DNA of 64,000 nt from Kangiella marina (GTDB lineage: Bacteria; Pseudomonadota; Gammaproteobacteria; Enterobacterales; Kangiellaceae). Positions 53,684 to 62,356 of the stretch are shown piece by piece. Made by a program: the position numbers and the translations under genes. Where the stretch lies: contig NZ_BAABFV010000001.1 of assembly GCF_039541235.1 (NCBI RefSeq), positions 1,674,001 through 1,738,000 of the forward strand. Reading direction: 5' to 3'. Numbering within the stretch: position 1 is the stretch's first letter; the number at the start of each line of letters is the position of its first letter. Below the pieces are notes generated by a model. That model did no database searches. It was not told where the DNA came from and was given only the letters and a program-made list of their open reading frames with translations.

Positions 53684-54169
53684 TTAATCTCTAAAATTAT
53701 TAAACTGGAACGGTTGTCCTAATTCGGCTTGGCGTACAACTCCCATTGCCGCTTGTAAGTCGTCGCGCTTTTTACCGGTGACACGGACTTGTTCGCCCTG
53801 AATAGATGCTTGAACTTTTAGCTTTGACTCTTTAATGAGTTTAGTGATTTTCTTGGCGATGTCTTTGTCGATACCTTGCTTGAAGGTCACGGTTTTGTAG
53901 AACGTCTTGCCAGAATGAGTCGCTTCATCAGAGATGTCGAGCGCATTGACATCGATACTGCGCTTAGTGCAGCAGCGGTAGAAAATGTCGATCATTTGGT
54001 CAACCTGAAAGTCGGCTTCGGCTGTGACTTTAACACTATCACCCGTTTGCTCGAAGCTGGCGTCTACGCCGCGAAAATCAAAACGTGTCGTGAGTTCTCG
54101 GTTGGCGTTATCAACGGTGTTGGTGATTTCATGCTTATCGACTTCGGAAACTATATCAAAAGAGGGCAT
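53684..54169 (-). CDS. yajQ: YajQ-family nucleotide-binding protein
   Basis: A 161-residue protein with two ferredoxin-like modules. Family features: [18 protein letters not shown]-type start (here [18 protein letters not shown]), [10 protein letters not shown] and [13 protein letters not shown], ending [12 protein letters not shown]. Some YajQ proteins bind c-di-GMP and act as transcription co-factors; others bind tRNA or nucleotides. It stands between the two parts of the kynurenine cluster, 42 bases after the aldehyde dehydrogenase gene. Whether it takes part in control of this cluster is open. Confidence 0.93.
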   Translation of the reverse strand: MPSFDIVSEVDKHEITNTVDNANRELTTRFDFRGVDASFEQTGDSVKVTAEADFQVDQMIDIFYRCCTKRSIDVNALDISDEATHSGKTFYKTVTFKQGIDKDIAKKITKLIKESKLKVQASIQGEQVRVTGKKRDDLQAAMGVVRQAELGQPFQFNNFRD

Positions 54170-54211
54170 GGTTAATTCCTATTGATTCAATTGAGGCTAA
54201 TAGTAGCCGTA

Positions 54212-55654
54212 TTAATACTTTATACAAACATTTTTTGTTTCGGTGAAGAAGCGTAATGCTTCTAAACCACCTTCGCGGCCGACCCCAGAGCTTTTAACGC
54301 CACCGAAAGGTGTTCGCAAATCTCTCAGTAACCAGCAGTTAACCCAGACAATACCAGCTTCTATCTGCTTGGCAACGCGGTGAGCGCGTTTTAAATCACT
54401 GGTCCAGATACTGGAAGCGAGCCCGTACTCTGAGGCATTGGCGAGTGTGACGGCTTCTTCGTCGCTATCAAACGGCATAATGGTACAGACTGGGCCAAAA
54501 ATTTCTTCTTGGTTGGTTCGACAGCTATTATCCAGTCCTTCAATCACGGTAGGCTCGACAAAGAAACCGTTTTGGCAGCGACCATCAAGAGACACTCTTT
54601 TACCGCCAGTTAAAACCGTACCACCTTCTTCTTGAGCTAACTCGATATAAGACAGTACTTTTTCCATATGTGGTTTAGAGACCAGTGCGCCATGTTGCGT
54701 ATCTGCATCAAGTGGATCGCCGATTTTAAGTTCGCGAACTTTTTCGATGAAGGCTGCCTTAAACTTGTCATAAATGGGTCGTTCAATATAGATTCTTGAG
54801 CCACACAAACAAATTTGGCCTTGGTTAGAAAATGCCGCTCTCACTACATTATCAACCGTGTCTTCAAAGTCGCAGTCCGCAAATACCAAGGTCGGGTTCT
54901 TTCCGCCCAGCTCTAGTGACAGTTTTTTAAACATACCAGCCGTTACTCTGCTGATGTGAGCACCAGTCGATGTGCCTCCGGTGAAACTGATGGCTTTGAC
55001 TTTGGGGTGCGTCGTCAACGGGTTGCCAATCGAAGGGCCTGTGCCATGTAAAATATTGAGCACGCCCTTAGGCAAACCTGCCTCAATACAAATCTTAGAA
55101 AATAAGTAAGCCGTCATCGGTGTTATTTCCGAAGGCTTGGCAATGACCGCATTGCCTGCGGCTAATGCTGGTGCGATTTTCCAAGTGAACAAATACAGCG
55201 GCAGGTTCCACGGCGATATACAGCCAACAATACCGATCGGATCGCGTAGGGTATAGTTAATGGCATCGTTGCCAGTGGCATGGCTTTCGCTGGAAAACTG
55301 GGTGATGGCTTGGGCAAAAAAACGAATATTCGCGGACGAACGGTAGATATCGACATTTTTAGCCAGCATAAAGGGTTTGCCATTATCAATTGCTTCAGCT
55401 TTCGCCAGCTCGTTGGAGTGGTCATCGATTGTATCTGCGACTCGAGTCAGTATCGCTGCTCGTTGCTCTAGTGATAAAGCGGCCCACTCAGGCTGTGCAG
55501 CCTCTGCGGCGCTGATAGCCCGCTCCAAGTCCTCTGAGGTTGATTCAGGGATCTGGCTGTAGACTTGGCCAGTTGCCGGCTCGACATTATCGATATAGTG
55601 ACCCTGAACCGGATCGACTAACTCACCGCCAATATAATTTTTTAGCATCTGCAT
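54212..55654 (-). CDS. 2-aminomuconate-semialdehyde dehydrogenase
   Basis: An NAD-dependent aldehyde dehydrogenase of 480 residues. The catalytic Cys is in NQGQICLCGSRIY and the general-base Glu in SLELGGKNP; ISPWNLPLYLFTWKIAPALAAGN and the GTG/STG nucleotide motifs complete the fold. It is close to the AmnC/NbaE and 2-hydroxymuconic semialdehyde dehydrogenase group. With ACMSD and the RidA-type deaminase in the cluster, 2-aminomuconate semialdehyde to 2-aminomuconate is the most likely reaction. It follows the SDR gene by 18 bases. Confidence 0.88.
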   Translation of the reverse strand: MQMLKNYIGGELVDPVQGHYIDNVEPATGQVYSQIPESTSEDLERAISAAEAAQPEWAALSLEQRAAILTRVADTIDDHSNELAKAEAIDNGKPFMLAKNVDIYRSSANIRFFAQAITQFSSESHATGNDAINYTLRDPIGIVGCISPWNLPLYLFTWKIAPALAAGNAVIAKPSEITPMTAYLFSKICIEAGLPKGVLNILHGTGPSIGNPLTTHPKVKAISFTGGTSTGAHISRVTAGMFKKLSLELGGKNPTLVFADCDFEDTVDNVVRAAFSNQGQICLCGSRIYIERPIYDKFKAAFIEKVRELKIGDPLDADTQHGALVSKPHMEKVLSYIELAQEEGGTVLTGGKRVSLDGRCQNGFFVEPTVIEGLDNSCRTNQEEIFGPVCTIMPFDSDEEAVTLANASEYGLASSIWTSDLKRAHRVAKQIEAGIVWVNCWLLRDLRTPFGGVKSSGVGREGGLEALRFFTETKNVCIKY

Positions 55655-55672
55655 GCATGTGCCCTCAGTCTT

Positions 55673-56464
55673 TTATAGGCAGCTTGTTCGGCCGCCATCA
55701 ACAGGAAGGTTGATTCCCGTGATATACCCCGCGGCAGGTGAGGCTAAAAATGCTACTGCATTGGCAAACTCTTGAGCAGTGCCAAAACGTTTCATTGGAA
55801 TAATAGATTTTTCTTCCTGCTCCATTTCTTTGATTGAAACGCCTTTTTTGTTGGCTTTGTTTTGAATAATGGCTTCTAAGCGAACCGTGTTAGTCGCGCC
55901 CGGGAGAACATTATTGACCGTGATATTAAACTGCCCCAATTCGTTGGCTAACGTTTTTGCCCAATTAGCGACGGCGCCACGTACTGTGTTGGATACGCCA
56001 AGACCGTTGAGCGGTTGCTTTACTGAAGTCGATATAACGTTGATGATACGGCCATAATTCGCTTCTTTCATGCTCGGTAAAGCCAGCTTCATCAGTTCAT
56101 GATTGCATACTAAATGCTGATGAAAAGCAGCCAAGAAGTCTCCTGTCTCCGCGCTATTCGCTGGGCCAGGGGCTGGGCCACCGGTGTTATTAATGAGAAT
56201 GTGAATCGCGGCTTCCGGCTCTTGTAAAAAGTCATAAACTACTTGCTTAACTTGATCGGGGTTTGAGAAGTCAGCGACTAGAACGTGATGGTCTTGGCCT
56301 TGCGAATGGTCGAGTTCTTTTTGTACAGCTTCAAGCTTCTCGCGGCTTCTCGCCAGTAGCACGATGTTCGCCCCTTGTTCTGATAATTGTTTGGCGATAG
56401 CTTTTCCCATGCCTTGGCTAGAGCCACAGACGAGTGCTGTTTTTCCAATAAGCGATAAATTCAT
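55673..56464 (-). CDS. SDR-family protein with altered catalytic residues
   Basis: A 263-residue Rossmann protein of the BKR-like SDR group. The nucleotide motif is CGSSQGMG rather than TGxxxGIG. The usual Tyr-x3-Lys is replaced by Ser-x3-Arg (SNTVR), although NNTGG, the INVISTS strand/serine region and the C-terminal PVDGG are kept. Such proteins are known as non-canonical SDRs with unknown activity. It sits 18 bases before the semialdehyde dehydrogenase gene in the same direction, implying a role in this pathway or as a binding protein. A dehydrogenase function should not be assumed. Confidence 0.8.
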   Translation of the reverse strand: MNLSLIGKTALVCGSSQGMGKAIAKQLSEQGANIVLLARSREKLEAVQKELDHSQGQDHHVLVADFSNPDQVKQVVYDFLQEPEAAIHILINNTGGPAPGPANSAETGDFLAAFHQHLVCNHELMKLALPSMKEANYGRIINVISTSVKQPLNGLGVSNTVRGAVANWAKTLANELGQFNITVNNVLPGATNTVRLEAIIQNKANKKGVSIKEMEQEEKSIIPMKRFGTAQEFANAVAFLASPAAGYITGINLPVDGGRTSCL

Positions 56465-56537
56465 AGTAGTGTCTTGTTTTAGCTTAAAAAGAATATTTAA
56501 GCATATTTAGGCAAGGACTGAAATGGGCTGACGATGC

Positions 56538-58232
56538 TTAGAGGCAGGTAACTTTATTACGTCCATCACGTTTAGACTGATAAAGTGCTTTATCGGCACG
56601 TGCGTATAGGTCTTTGAGTGATTCATTTTTCAAGGTGCAGGCTACGCCAAAGCTACAAGTTAACTTGTTGACTGCTTGGAAGTGATGCTGCTCGATCAAG
56701 CTCCGAAGCTTCTCCGATAGTGTTTGAGCATGTTCAGACTCTGTTGCGGGACATAAAATAGCAAACTCTTCACCGCCCCAGCGAGCTAAGGTATCGGTTT
56801 TACGAATATTGTTATTGAGTAAGGTCGATAGCTCGATTAAAACGTCATCGCCGGCTAAGTGACCATGGTTATCGTTAATTGATTTAAAGTGATCCACATC
56901 CAATAAAATGAAAGCCATGTCAGAGTATTCTTGCTGATAACTGAAATATCGTTGCTCAAGAAACTCTCTATTGTGCAGTCCAGTCAGGCGATCGGTTTGG
57001 GCGCGTCGAACGAGGGCGCTGTGCTTTTGTGATTTTAATTTTCGGTGCAAAATCAAAAAGAGTAATATCGATATTAAGGCAGTCACTAAAGCGGCATAAA
57101 AAAGCAGTCGATAGATTTCAAGCTGGCTGGTCATCCGTGCTGAGGAGAGTAGCCTTAAAGTGTCAACGGCTGAGTGAACCGAATAAATATCGCTGGTGAA
57201 GGCGCCTTTGGGGTCTTGGTAGCCTTTGATAAACTGCACCACGTCTGGTACTGATACAGCATCAAGGCGGCCCATTTCCTTAAGCATCCAGACCACTAAG
57301 TGAGTGGCCTTTAATGAGTTCTGCTCTGAGTGACCCTCTTCGCTATACACATTCTCTGTAGTTTTAAAGGTACTGTTTAAGGTCGCGATCAGTTCTTCGA
57401 TATGCAGAATCTCTCTTACTGTGTCGCCTGCTTTCTGGTTGATGGGGAGGTGATGAATACTAAACCAGGCTCTGTGAGCATCATAACTGCTAATGACTGG
57501 GTGGCCGGGAAATGGACTGAAACTGTTGGTATCATTCGACCAACTGTTCTCCACAAAACGGTTAATCTGTTGTTGATGCTCTTGGTTCACGACTTGGGAA
57601 TTTAACTTGCCCATATGGTGTAAGGCCTGAACCGCAAAGGCCGTTGCTTTCACCGTCGACTGCTGACCAAACTCTGGATAACCTGGGTCCCAAAAACCAC
57701 CGTCGTTATTTTGGTAAGCTAGGATCAGCTGTGCTACCGCCTCGGTATCAATGGTACCAAGCGCATCGAGTTTATCGAGAATGATGACTGAATCGAGCGT
57801 CGCGCGGATGTTAACGGAACTATTGGGTAACGCTGAAAACCCTTTGAGATTGCCGATAGCATTACTCGGCGCTTTGAAGTTTTTTAGCAGGAATGTCACC
57901 ACGGCATCGTTATCGATCCGATCGAGCGCGTCGAGTTCAGCGAGCGCTTCGATAGCAAATCGAGTAAGACGAACACTCTCACGATTGAGTGTGGTCGGTT
58001 CATCAAATAAATCAGGATTGTTAACGAAATAACCGTCTGGGTGCAGCCGCTTTACTAGCCACTGAATCGTTCCGGAAGCGTAAGTGGGCGTTTTGCCTTG
58101 AATCGGCAAGATATGATAATTGTTATCGAGCTGTCGATATTTTTGAAAGAAAAAGCCAGAGAGGACAACGCTTACTATCGCTATCCAAAAAAGGATCGAT
58201 CTTTTCGATTTCAAAAATGGGCCAAGGCTCAT
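56538..58232 (-). CDS. Diguanylate cyclase with alpha/alpha-toroid periplasmic domain
   Basis: A 564-residue membrane protein. One helix (about 12-30), a periplasmic region of about 340 residues, a second helix (about 373-393) and a GGDEF domain (about 408-564). The active site is GGEEF at 486-490, and the product-inhibition site RxxD is RKTD at 477-480 with correct five-residue spacing, so active, feedback-limited c-di-GMP synthesis is likely. The periplasmic part has repeated helical pairs with YQNNDGGFWDPG, HPDGYF and YQDPKGAF, as in prenyltransferase and terpene-cyclase toroids. That pairing is unusual. It lies 73 bases upstream of the SDR gene, same strand. Confidence 0.82.
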   Translation of the reverse strand: MSLGPFLKSKRSILFWIAIVSVVLSGFFFQKYRQLDNNYHILPIQGKTPTYASGTIQWLVKRLHPDGYFVNNPDLFDEPTTLNRESVRLTRFAIEALAELDALDRIDNDAVVTFLLKNFKAPSNAIGNLKGFSALPNSSVNIRATLDSVIILDKLDALGTIDTEAVAQLILAYQNNDGGFWDPGYPEFGQQSTVKATAFAVQALHHMGKLNSQVVNQEHQQQINRFVENSWSNDTNSFSPFPGHPVISSYDAHRAWFSIHHLPINQKAGDTVREILHIEELIATLNSTFKTTENVYSEEGHSEQNSLKATHLVVWMLKEMGRLDAVSVPDVVQFIKGYQDPKGAFTSDIYSVHSAVDTLRLLSSARMTSQLEIYRLLFYAALVTALISILLFLILHRKLKSQKHSALVRRAQTDRLTGLHNREFLEQRYFSYQQEYSDMAFILLDVDHFKSINDNHGHLAGDDVLIELSTLLNNNIRKTDTLARWGGEEFAILCPATESEHAQTLSEKLRSLIEQHHFQAVNKLTCSFGVACTLKNESLKDLYARADKALYQSKRDGRNKVTCL

Positions 58233-58313
58233 TGTATTCGGCTAATTCCTTATCGGTTAATGGTTAAGGAGTGTACAGCGCCTTAGGCCCAATATATCAA
58301 AAAAAGTGCAAAA

Positions 58314-59591
58314 TTACTTACTTAACGCACGCTCAAAAGCTTCTAGCGTTTGCTTTAATTCCTTGTCGCCGTGTGAGGCTGAAACAAAGCCTGCCTCAAA
58401 CGCAGAAGGAGAAAGATAGACACCCTCGTCGAGCATGGCATGATAAAAACGTTTAAAACGATCCATATCGCCGTTAGTCACCTGTTTGTAACTCGTCACG
58501 GTCTCTGCATCATTGAAGAAGAAACCGAACATTGAGCCGACATGGTTGGTGGTGAACGGGATGCCTTTTTGCTCGGCAATATCACGCATGCCTTGTACTA
58601 ACGCTTCGGTGTAGGCGAAGAGCGGCTCATAAAAGCCAGGCTGTGATAATTCATTTAACGCAGCAAGCCCCGCAGCCATAGCCACTGGATTACCTGATAG
58701 GGTTCCAGCTTGGTACACCGGACCGACAGGTGCCATGTGCTCCATAATGGTTTTTTTACCGCCAAATGCACCGACCGGCATACCGCCGCCGATGACCTTG
58801 CCGAGTGTGGTCAGATCTGGCTGAACCTTGTAATAACCTTGTGCGCCATCAATGCCCATACGGAAACCTGACATCACTTCATCGAAAATCAGCACCGCGC
58901 CGTATTGGTCACACAGTTGACGCAAGCCTTGTAGGAAGCCTTCAACTGGCGGAATGCAGTTCATGTTGCCAGCAATGGGTTCAACGATAATACAGGCAAC
59001 GTCGTCTTTATTGGCTTTGAGTAACGCTTCCACACTGTCCAAGTCATTAAAGTCAGCGGTTAGTGTGTGTTTGGCAAAGTCTGCGGGCACGCCGGGAGAC
59101 GTTGGTTCGCCTAACGTCAGTGCACCAGATCCTGCTTTCACCAATAAGCAGTCCGCATGACCGTGGTAGCAGCCCTCGAATTTAATAATTTTGTCTTTAC
59201 CGGTATAACCACGAGCTAAGCGGATCGCGCTCATGGTCGCTTCAGTGCCTGAGTTGACCATGCGCACCATCTCGATCGATGGAATGAGCTCGCAGATCTT
59301 TTCTGCCATCTCGGCTTCGATTTCAGTTGGTGCGCCATAACTCAAACCGCGTTTGGCAGCATCGATCACGGCATCTAATACTGCCGGATGGTTGTGACCT
59401 AAAATCATCGGTCCCCATGAGCCAACATAGTCTAAATACTGCTTATCATCGGCAGAGGTAAAGTAAGCGCCATTGGCTGACTTAATAAAGACAGGAGTGC
59501 CGCCGACCCCGGTAAAGGCACGAACGGGAGAGTTGACGCCACCAGGAATATGTTGCTGGGCACGAGTATAAAGTTGTTCAGAAATCGTCAT
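58314..59591 (-). CDS. hemL: Glutamate-1-semialdehyde 2,1-aminomutase
   Basis: A PLP enzyme making 5-aminolevulinate in the C5 haem pathway. From the ATG at 59591 ([18 protein letters not shown]) the 425-residue protein aligns end to end with E. coli HemL; an in-frame GTG three codons upstream is less likely. Landmarks are [23 protein letters not shown] and the PLP lysine in [18 protein letters not shown]. It is followed, on the same strand, by the diguanylate cyclase gene after 81 bases. Presence implies the glutamyl-tRNA route rather than ALA synthase. Confidence 0.96.
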   Translation of the reverse strand: MTISEQLYTRAQQHIPGGVNSPVRAFTGVGGTPVFIKSANGAYFTSADDKQYLDYVGSWGPMILGHNHPAVLDAVIDAAKRGLSYGAPTEIEAEMAEKICELIPSIEMVRMVNSGTEATMSAIRLARGYTGKDKIIKFEGCYHGHADCLLVKAGSGALTLGEPTSPGVPADFAKHTLTADFNDLDSVEALLKANKDDVACIIVEPIAGNMNCIPPVEGFLQGLRQLCDQYGAVLIFDEVMSGFRMGIDGAQGYYKVQPDLTTLGKVIGGGMPVGAFGGKKTIMEHMAPVGPVYQAGTLSGNPVAMAAGLAALNELSQPGFYEPLFAYTEALVQGMRDIAEQKGIPFTTNHVGSMFGFFFNDAETVTSYKQVTNGDMDRFKRFYHAMLDEGVYLSPSAFEAGFVSASHGDKELKQTLEAFERALSK

Positions 59592-59646
59592 AATGTTCAC
59601 GCTATTATTTTGCTGAATGAGTAACCGAATCTTGTGGGTAAAGACC

Positions 59647-60660
59647 CTAAGAGTGACGTGGTGAGTACCAGTTCATCGGTTTTTCGAATTGGGTGAGCTT
59701 GTCTTCTACACCGAGCACAAGAGCAAACAGTGCCATGCGAACTTTTACGCCGTAGTGTGTCTGGCGGAAGATGGCAAGGTTAGGATTGTCGTTCATGTCG
59801 TCGCTTAATTCATTTGCCTCAGGTCGAGAGTCACGAGGTAGCGGGTGCATGATGATGGTGTTTTTATCACAGTGCTGGCTGTAGAGGTTTTGGTTTAAAC
59901 AGTACTTGCCACGATACAGGTTGGCTTCTTCTTGCGTCGTGAAGCGCTCTTCTTGGACGCGGGTCAGGTAAATCACGTCCTGATCTTTGAGGCCGTAGTG
60001 AAAGTCTTCGGAGATGCTGTAGTTAAGCCCCGCGTTGTCACAAACGTCGAGTACCTTGTCCGGCATCGCCAGCGCTTGTGGCGAGATAAAAGTAAAGTGA
60101 ATATTCGGGAATAGGCACAGCAGTCGTGTTAATGAATGTACCGTGCGTCCGTTTTTAAGGTCGCCAATCATGGCTATCTTGATGGCGCCTTTATCTTTGC
60201 CGAGCGCTTCCAGTTCATTGTGAATGGTGTACAAGTCCAGCAACGCTTGGGTTGGGTGCTCGTTCGGGCCATCGCCACCGTTGATAACGGGAACATTACT
60301 GCCGCGTGCAAACTCTGCGACTGAGCCAACTTCAGGATGGCGCATAGCGACAACATCGGCGTAATTTGCCGTGACGCGAGCGGTATCGTAAAGGGATTCG
60401 CCTTTGGATAAGGAGGATGTGGTCATGCCCACGGTTTCTCGAACGTGACCGCCTAGTAGATTAAAGGCTGTTCCGAAGCTGATTCGAGTTCGGGTGCTAG
60501 GCTCGAAGAAAAGGTTAGCTAAAATGGCACCGTCTAAGACATTGCAGCACTTTACGCGAGTGGCATAAGGCGTCATTTCGTCAGCAACTTGAATAATCCG
60601 TTCGACCGCTTCTTTGTCTAGCTGATCAATGGAGAGTATGTGTTGCCCTTGGAATACCAT
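59647..60660 (-). CDS. pyrB: Aspartate carbamoyltransferase (catalytic chain)
   Basis: Forms N-carbamoyl-aspartate in pyrimidine synthesis. The carbamoyl-phosphate loop is [25 protein letters not shown] and [12 protein letters not shown] are the other signatures. At 337 residues it is about 25 longer than the E. coli chain, with a C-terminal extension after MALFALVLG ([19 protein letters not shown]). No pyrI or inactive pyrC-like gene is adjacent, so it is of a form working without the regulatory chain or with one elsewhere. An extended -10 element lies upstream. Confidence 0.94.
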   Translation of the reverse strand: MVFQGQHILSIDQLDKEAVERIIQVADEMTPYATRVKCCNVLDGAILANLFFEPSTRTRISFGTAFNLLGGHVRETVGMTTSSLSKGESLYDTARVTANYADVVAMRHPEVGSVAEFARGSNVPVINGGDGPNEHPTQALLDLYTIHNELEALGKDKGAIKIAMIGDLKNGRTVHSLTRLLCLFPNIHFTFISPQALAMPDKVLDVCDNAGLNYSISEDFHYGLKDQDVIYLTRVQEERFTTQEEANLYRGKYCLNQNLYSQHCDKNTIIMHPLPRDSRPEANELSDDMNDNPNLAIFRQTHYGVKVRMALFALVLGVEDKLTQFEKPMNWYSPRHS

Positions 60661-60700
60661 TCAATTTCCCAAATTCTGAGTGTGAGCTACTTGGGACGCA

Positions 60701-60709
60701 ATTCTAACA
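60701..60709 (-). promoter_or_regulatory. Possible extended -10 element of pyrB
   Basis: On the - strand TGTTAGAAT matches an extended -10 (TG-N-TATAAT with one mismatch), about 40 bases before the pyrB start. No good -35 stands at standard spacing, which is tolerated for extended -10 promoters. Confidence 0.35.
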
Positions 60710-60818
60710 CGATCTGACGCAGATGTAGCCAAATTTACGGGTTGGAAAGTGGAAATTCAGCCAGAAATGCTTAAAATGAGCGCGAAACTTATAAAAGTAC
60801 CAAGTTTAGAGGTTATTT

Positions 60819-61007
60819 GTGGAATATAGAAAGTATCGTTGTTTAGTCTGTGACTTTATTTATGACGAAGAATTAGGCTGGGAAGAAGACGGTATTGCCC
60901 CGGGTACCCGTTGGGAAGATATCCCAGACGACTGGTATTGCCCAGACTGCGGCGTTGGAAAGGAAGATTTCGAGTTAATGACGGACGAATTTAAGAAAAG
61001 TCTTTAA
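60819..61007 (+). CDS. rubA: Rubredoxin
   Basis: A 62-residue one-iron electron carrier. The iron ligands are Cys8/Cys11 (RCLVCDF) and Cys41/Cys44 (YCPDCGVGKEDFELM). The hydrophobic and aromatic core residues of rubredoxins (Tyr, Trp in LGWEEDGI and DDWYCPDC) are present. The start is GTG with AGAGG six bases upstream. In gammaproteobacteria rubredoxins pass electrons to alkane hydroxylases or oxidative-stress enzymes; no partner gene is in the window. A terminator follows directly. Confidence 0.96.
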   Translation: MEYRKYRCLVCDFIYDEELGWEEDGIAPGTRWEDIPDDWYCPDCGVGKEDFELMTDEFKKSL

Positions 61008-61025
61008 CGCGACTAAAATGCAATA

Positions 61026-61051
61026 AAAGCCTCCGAAATGGAGGCTTTTTT
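61026..61051 (+). terminator. Intrinsic terminator of rubA
   Basis: AAAGCCTCC-GAAAT-GGAGGCTTT followed by T residues, 18 bases after the rubredoxin stop. A strong stem with T-run. Confidence 0.92.
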
Positions 61052-61165
61052 GTTGATAAGTCGGTCATAGCTCTCAATTTTAGGCAAAGCTGATGTCAAA
61101 AGATGGTGTGTTTTTGAGTTGAGGCGTATGTTTAGAAGGTTTCATTGTTAAAAAGGAGGTTGTTT

Positions 61166-61672
61166 ATGATGAAATCACTTCTATGCTGTGTCTTATTATT
61201 GTTAGCAGTTCCATGTGCTCAAGCTGGCAGTACCGCTTATTTAAAGATAGGTGATATTGAGGGTGAGAGTCAAAGAGCGGGGCACGAAGGCGAGATTGAT
61301 ATTCTGGCCTGGTCTTGGGGCGCTGAGTCTAATCGTCGAGGAGCCTGTTTGACGGACATCGAGCTGTTAAAAAGTATCGATAAAAGTTCGCCACAGTTAC
61401 TGATGGGGCAAGCCAATCGTATGGTCTACCCAACGGCGGTGATCTCGGTGCGACGAGACAGTGGCGATGCCCATCTCGACTACTTAGTCATTACCCTCAG
61501 CAACGTTCAGGTCAGTCGGTTTCAAACCTCGAACTCAGCAGGGGACACGCTACCGACCGAGAGCTTTTCATTAAACTTTGAAAAAATTGAGTATCAATAT
61601 ACCGTTCAAGAGGATGATGGCAGAGCGGGTGAAACCGTGTCCGCAGTGATTACTCCTGAGCGTTGCAGATAA
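61166..61672 (+). CDS. Secreted Hcp-like protein (orphan)
   Basis: A 168-residue protein with a Sec signal peptide (cut near CAQA-GS, residue 20) followed by an Hcp/T6SS-tube-like fold: TAYLKIGDIEGESQRAGHEG, EIDILAWSWGAES and a C-terminal LNFEKIEYQYTVQ all correspond to conserved Hcp positions. Classical Hcp lacks a signal peptide and is made with T6SS genes; none occurs here, so this is likely a periplasmic or secreted Hcp-fold protein outside T6SS. The start ATG has a perfect AGGAGG six bases upstream; the longer frame from 61145 is rejected. The Cys pair at positions 51 and 167 could bond. Confidence 0.8.
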   Translation: MMKSLLCCVLLLLAVPCAQAGSTAYLKIGDIEGESQRAGHEGEIDILAWSWGAESNRRGACLTDIELLKSIDKSSPQLLMGQANRMVYPTAVISVRRDSGDAHLDYLVITLSNVQVSRFQTSNSAGDTLPTESFSLNFEKIEYQYTVQEDDGRAGETVSAVITPERCR

Positions 61673-61703
61673 GCTGTTTTGATAATTGTTCTACCAAAAA
61701 AGA

Positions 61704-61727
61704 GCCTCCGCATAGGAGGCCTTTTTT
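61704..61727. terminator. Terminator between the Hcp-like gene and a convergent GST gene
   Basis: GCCTCC-GCATA-GGAGGC followed by CTTTTTT, preceded by an A-run, between stops at 61672 and 61726. The T-run side serves the + strand; the A-run gives T residues on the - strand too, so it can act both ways. Confidence 0.88.
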
Positions 61728-62322
61728 ATTCCATGGGTATGAATTTCGGTTCGGACTGTATGCGCTTAATCCAACGCTGGATAGCCGGGTACTGATTGAG
61801 TTCAAAGCCACCTTCATCGGCAACATGGGTGTATGCAAACAGTGCCATATCCGCGGTGGTGAGTCGGTTGTTAACGAAGTAATCGTGCTTGTTGAGATGT
61901 TGCTCCATCACCTTGAGGGCTTTATACCCACCTTCTTGTTTCGACACAAACTCATCGCGTCTTTCCGCGGGCATACCTAAGTATTTTGCAATAAAGCGCG
62001 CGACCGCGATGTAGGGCTCATGACTGTACTGTTCAAAAAATTGCCACTGCAACACTTCAGCATGAGCGAAGCGGTCAGATGGGTAGTAAGTAGAACCTGC
62101 CGCGAGGTAATTGATGATGGCGTTAGACTCGGATATAAAGCGCCCATCATCCAGCTCTAAAACTGGAATCTTGCCATTGGGGTTTTTAGCCTGAAACTCG
62201 TCACTAAGGTTGTCGCCTTTTAAGATATTGATGTGAACCCACTCATGCTCAATATCTAAAAGCGACATGATTAACTGAGTCTTATAACAATTTCCTGAAC
62301 GTGTATCACCATAAACCTTCAT
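61726..62322 (-). CDS. Glutathione S-transferase family protein
   Basis: A 198-residue cytosolic GST. The N-terminal thioredoxin-like domain begins MKVYGDTRSGNCYKTQLIMSL, with a Ser/Cys-containing active-site loop (beta-like class). NPNGKIPVLELDDG contains the cis-proline and SESNAIINYLA the glutathione gamma-glutamyl contact. The C-terminal helical domain includes RLTTADMALFAYTHVAD (N-capping box). Substrates unknown. Another GST-family gene lies 34 bases upstream on the same strand, and a third is at 23.1 kb. Confidence 0.9.
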   Translation of the reverse strand: MKVYGDTRSGNCYKTQLIMSLLDIEHEWVHINILKGDNLSDEFQAKNPNGKIPVLELDDGRFISESNAIINYLAAGSTYYPSDRFAHAEVLQWQFFEQYSHEPYIAVARFIAKYLGMPAERRDEFVSKQEGGYKALKVMEQHLNKHDYFVNNRLTTADMALFAYTHVADEGGFELNQYPAIQRWIKRIQSEPKFIPME

Positions 62323-62356
62323 CGCAAAACCTCAGAGCAGGGTTGGATTGATGTCT

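Noticed and set aside
61145-61165. Longer N terminus of the Hcp-like protein
   Set aside because: The AGGAGG site at 61154-61159 is inside that extension and suits the ATG at 61166, which also gives a normal signal peptide.
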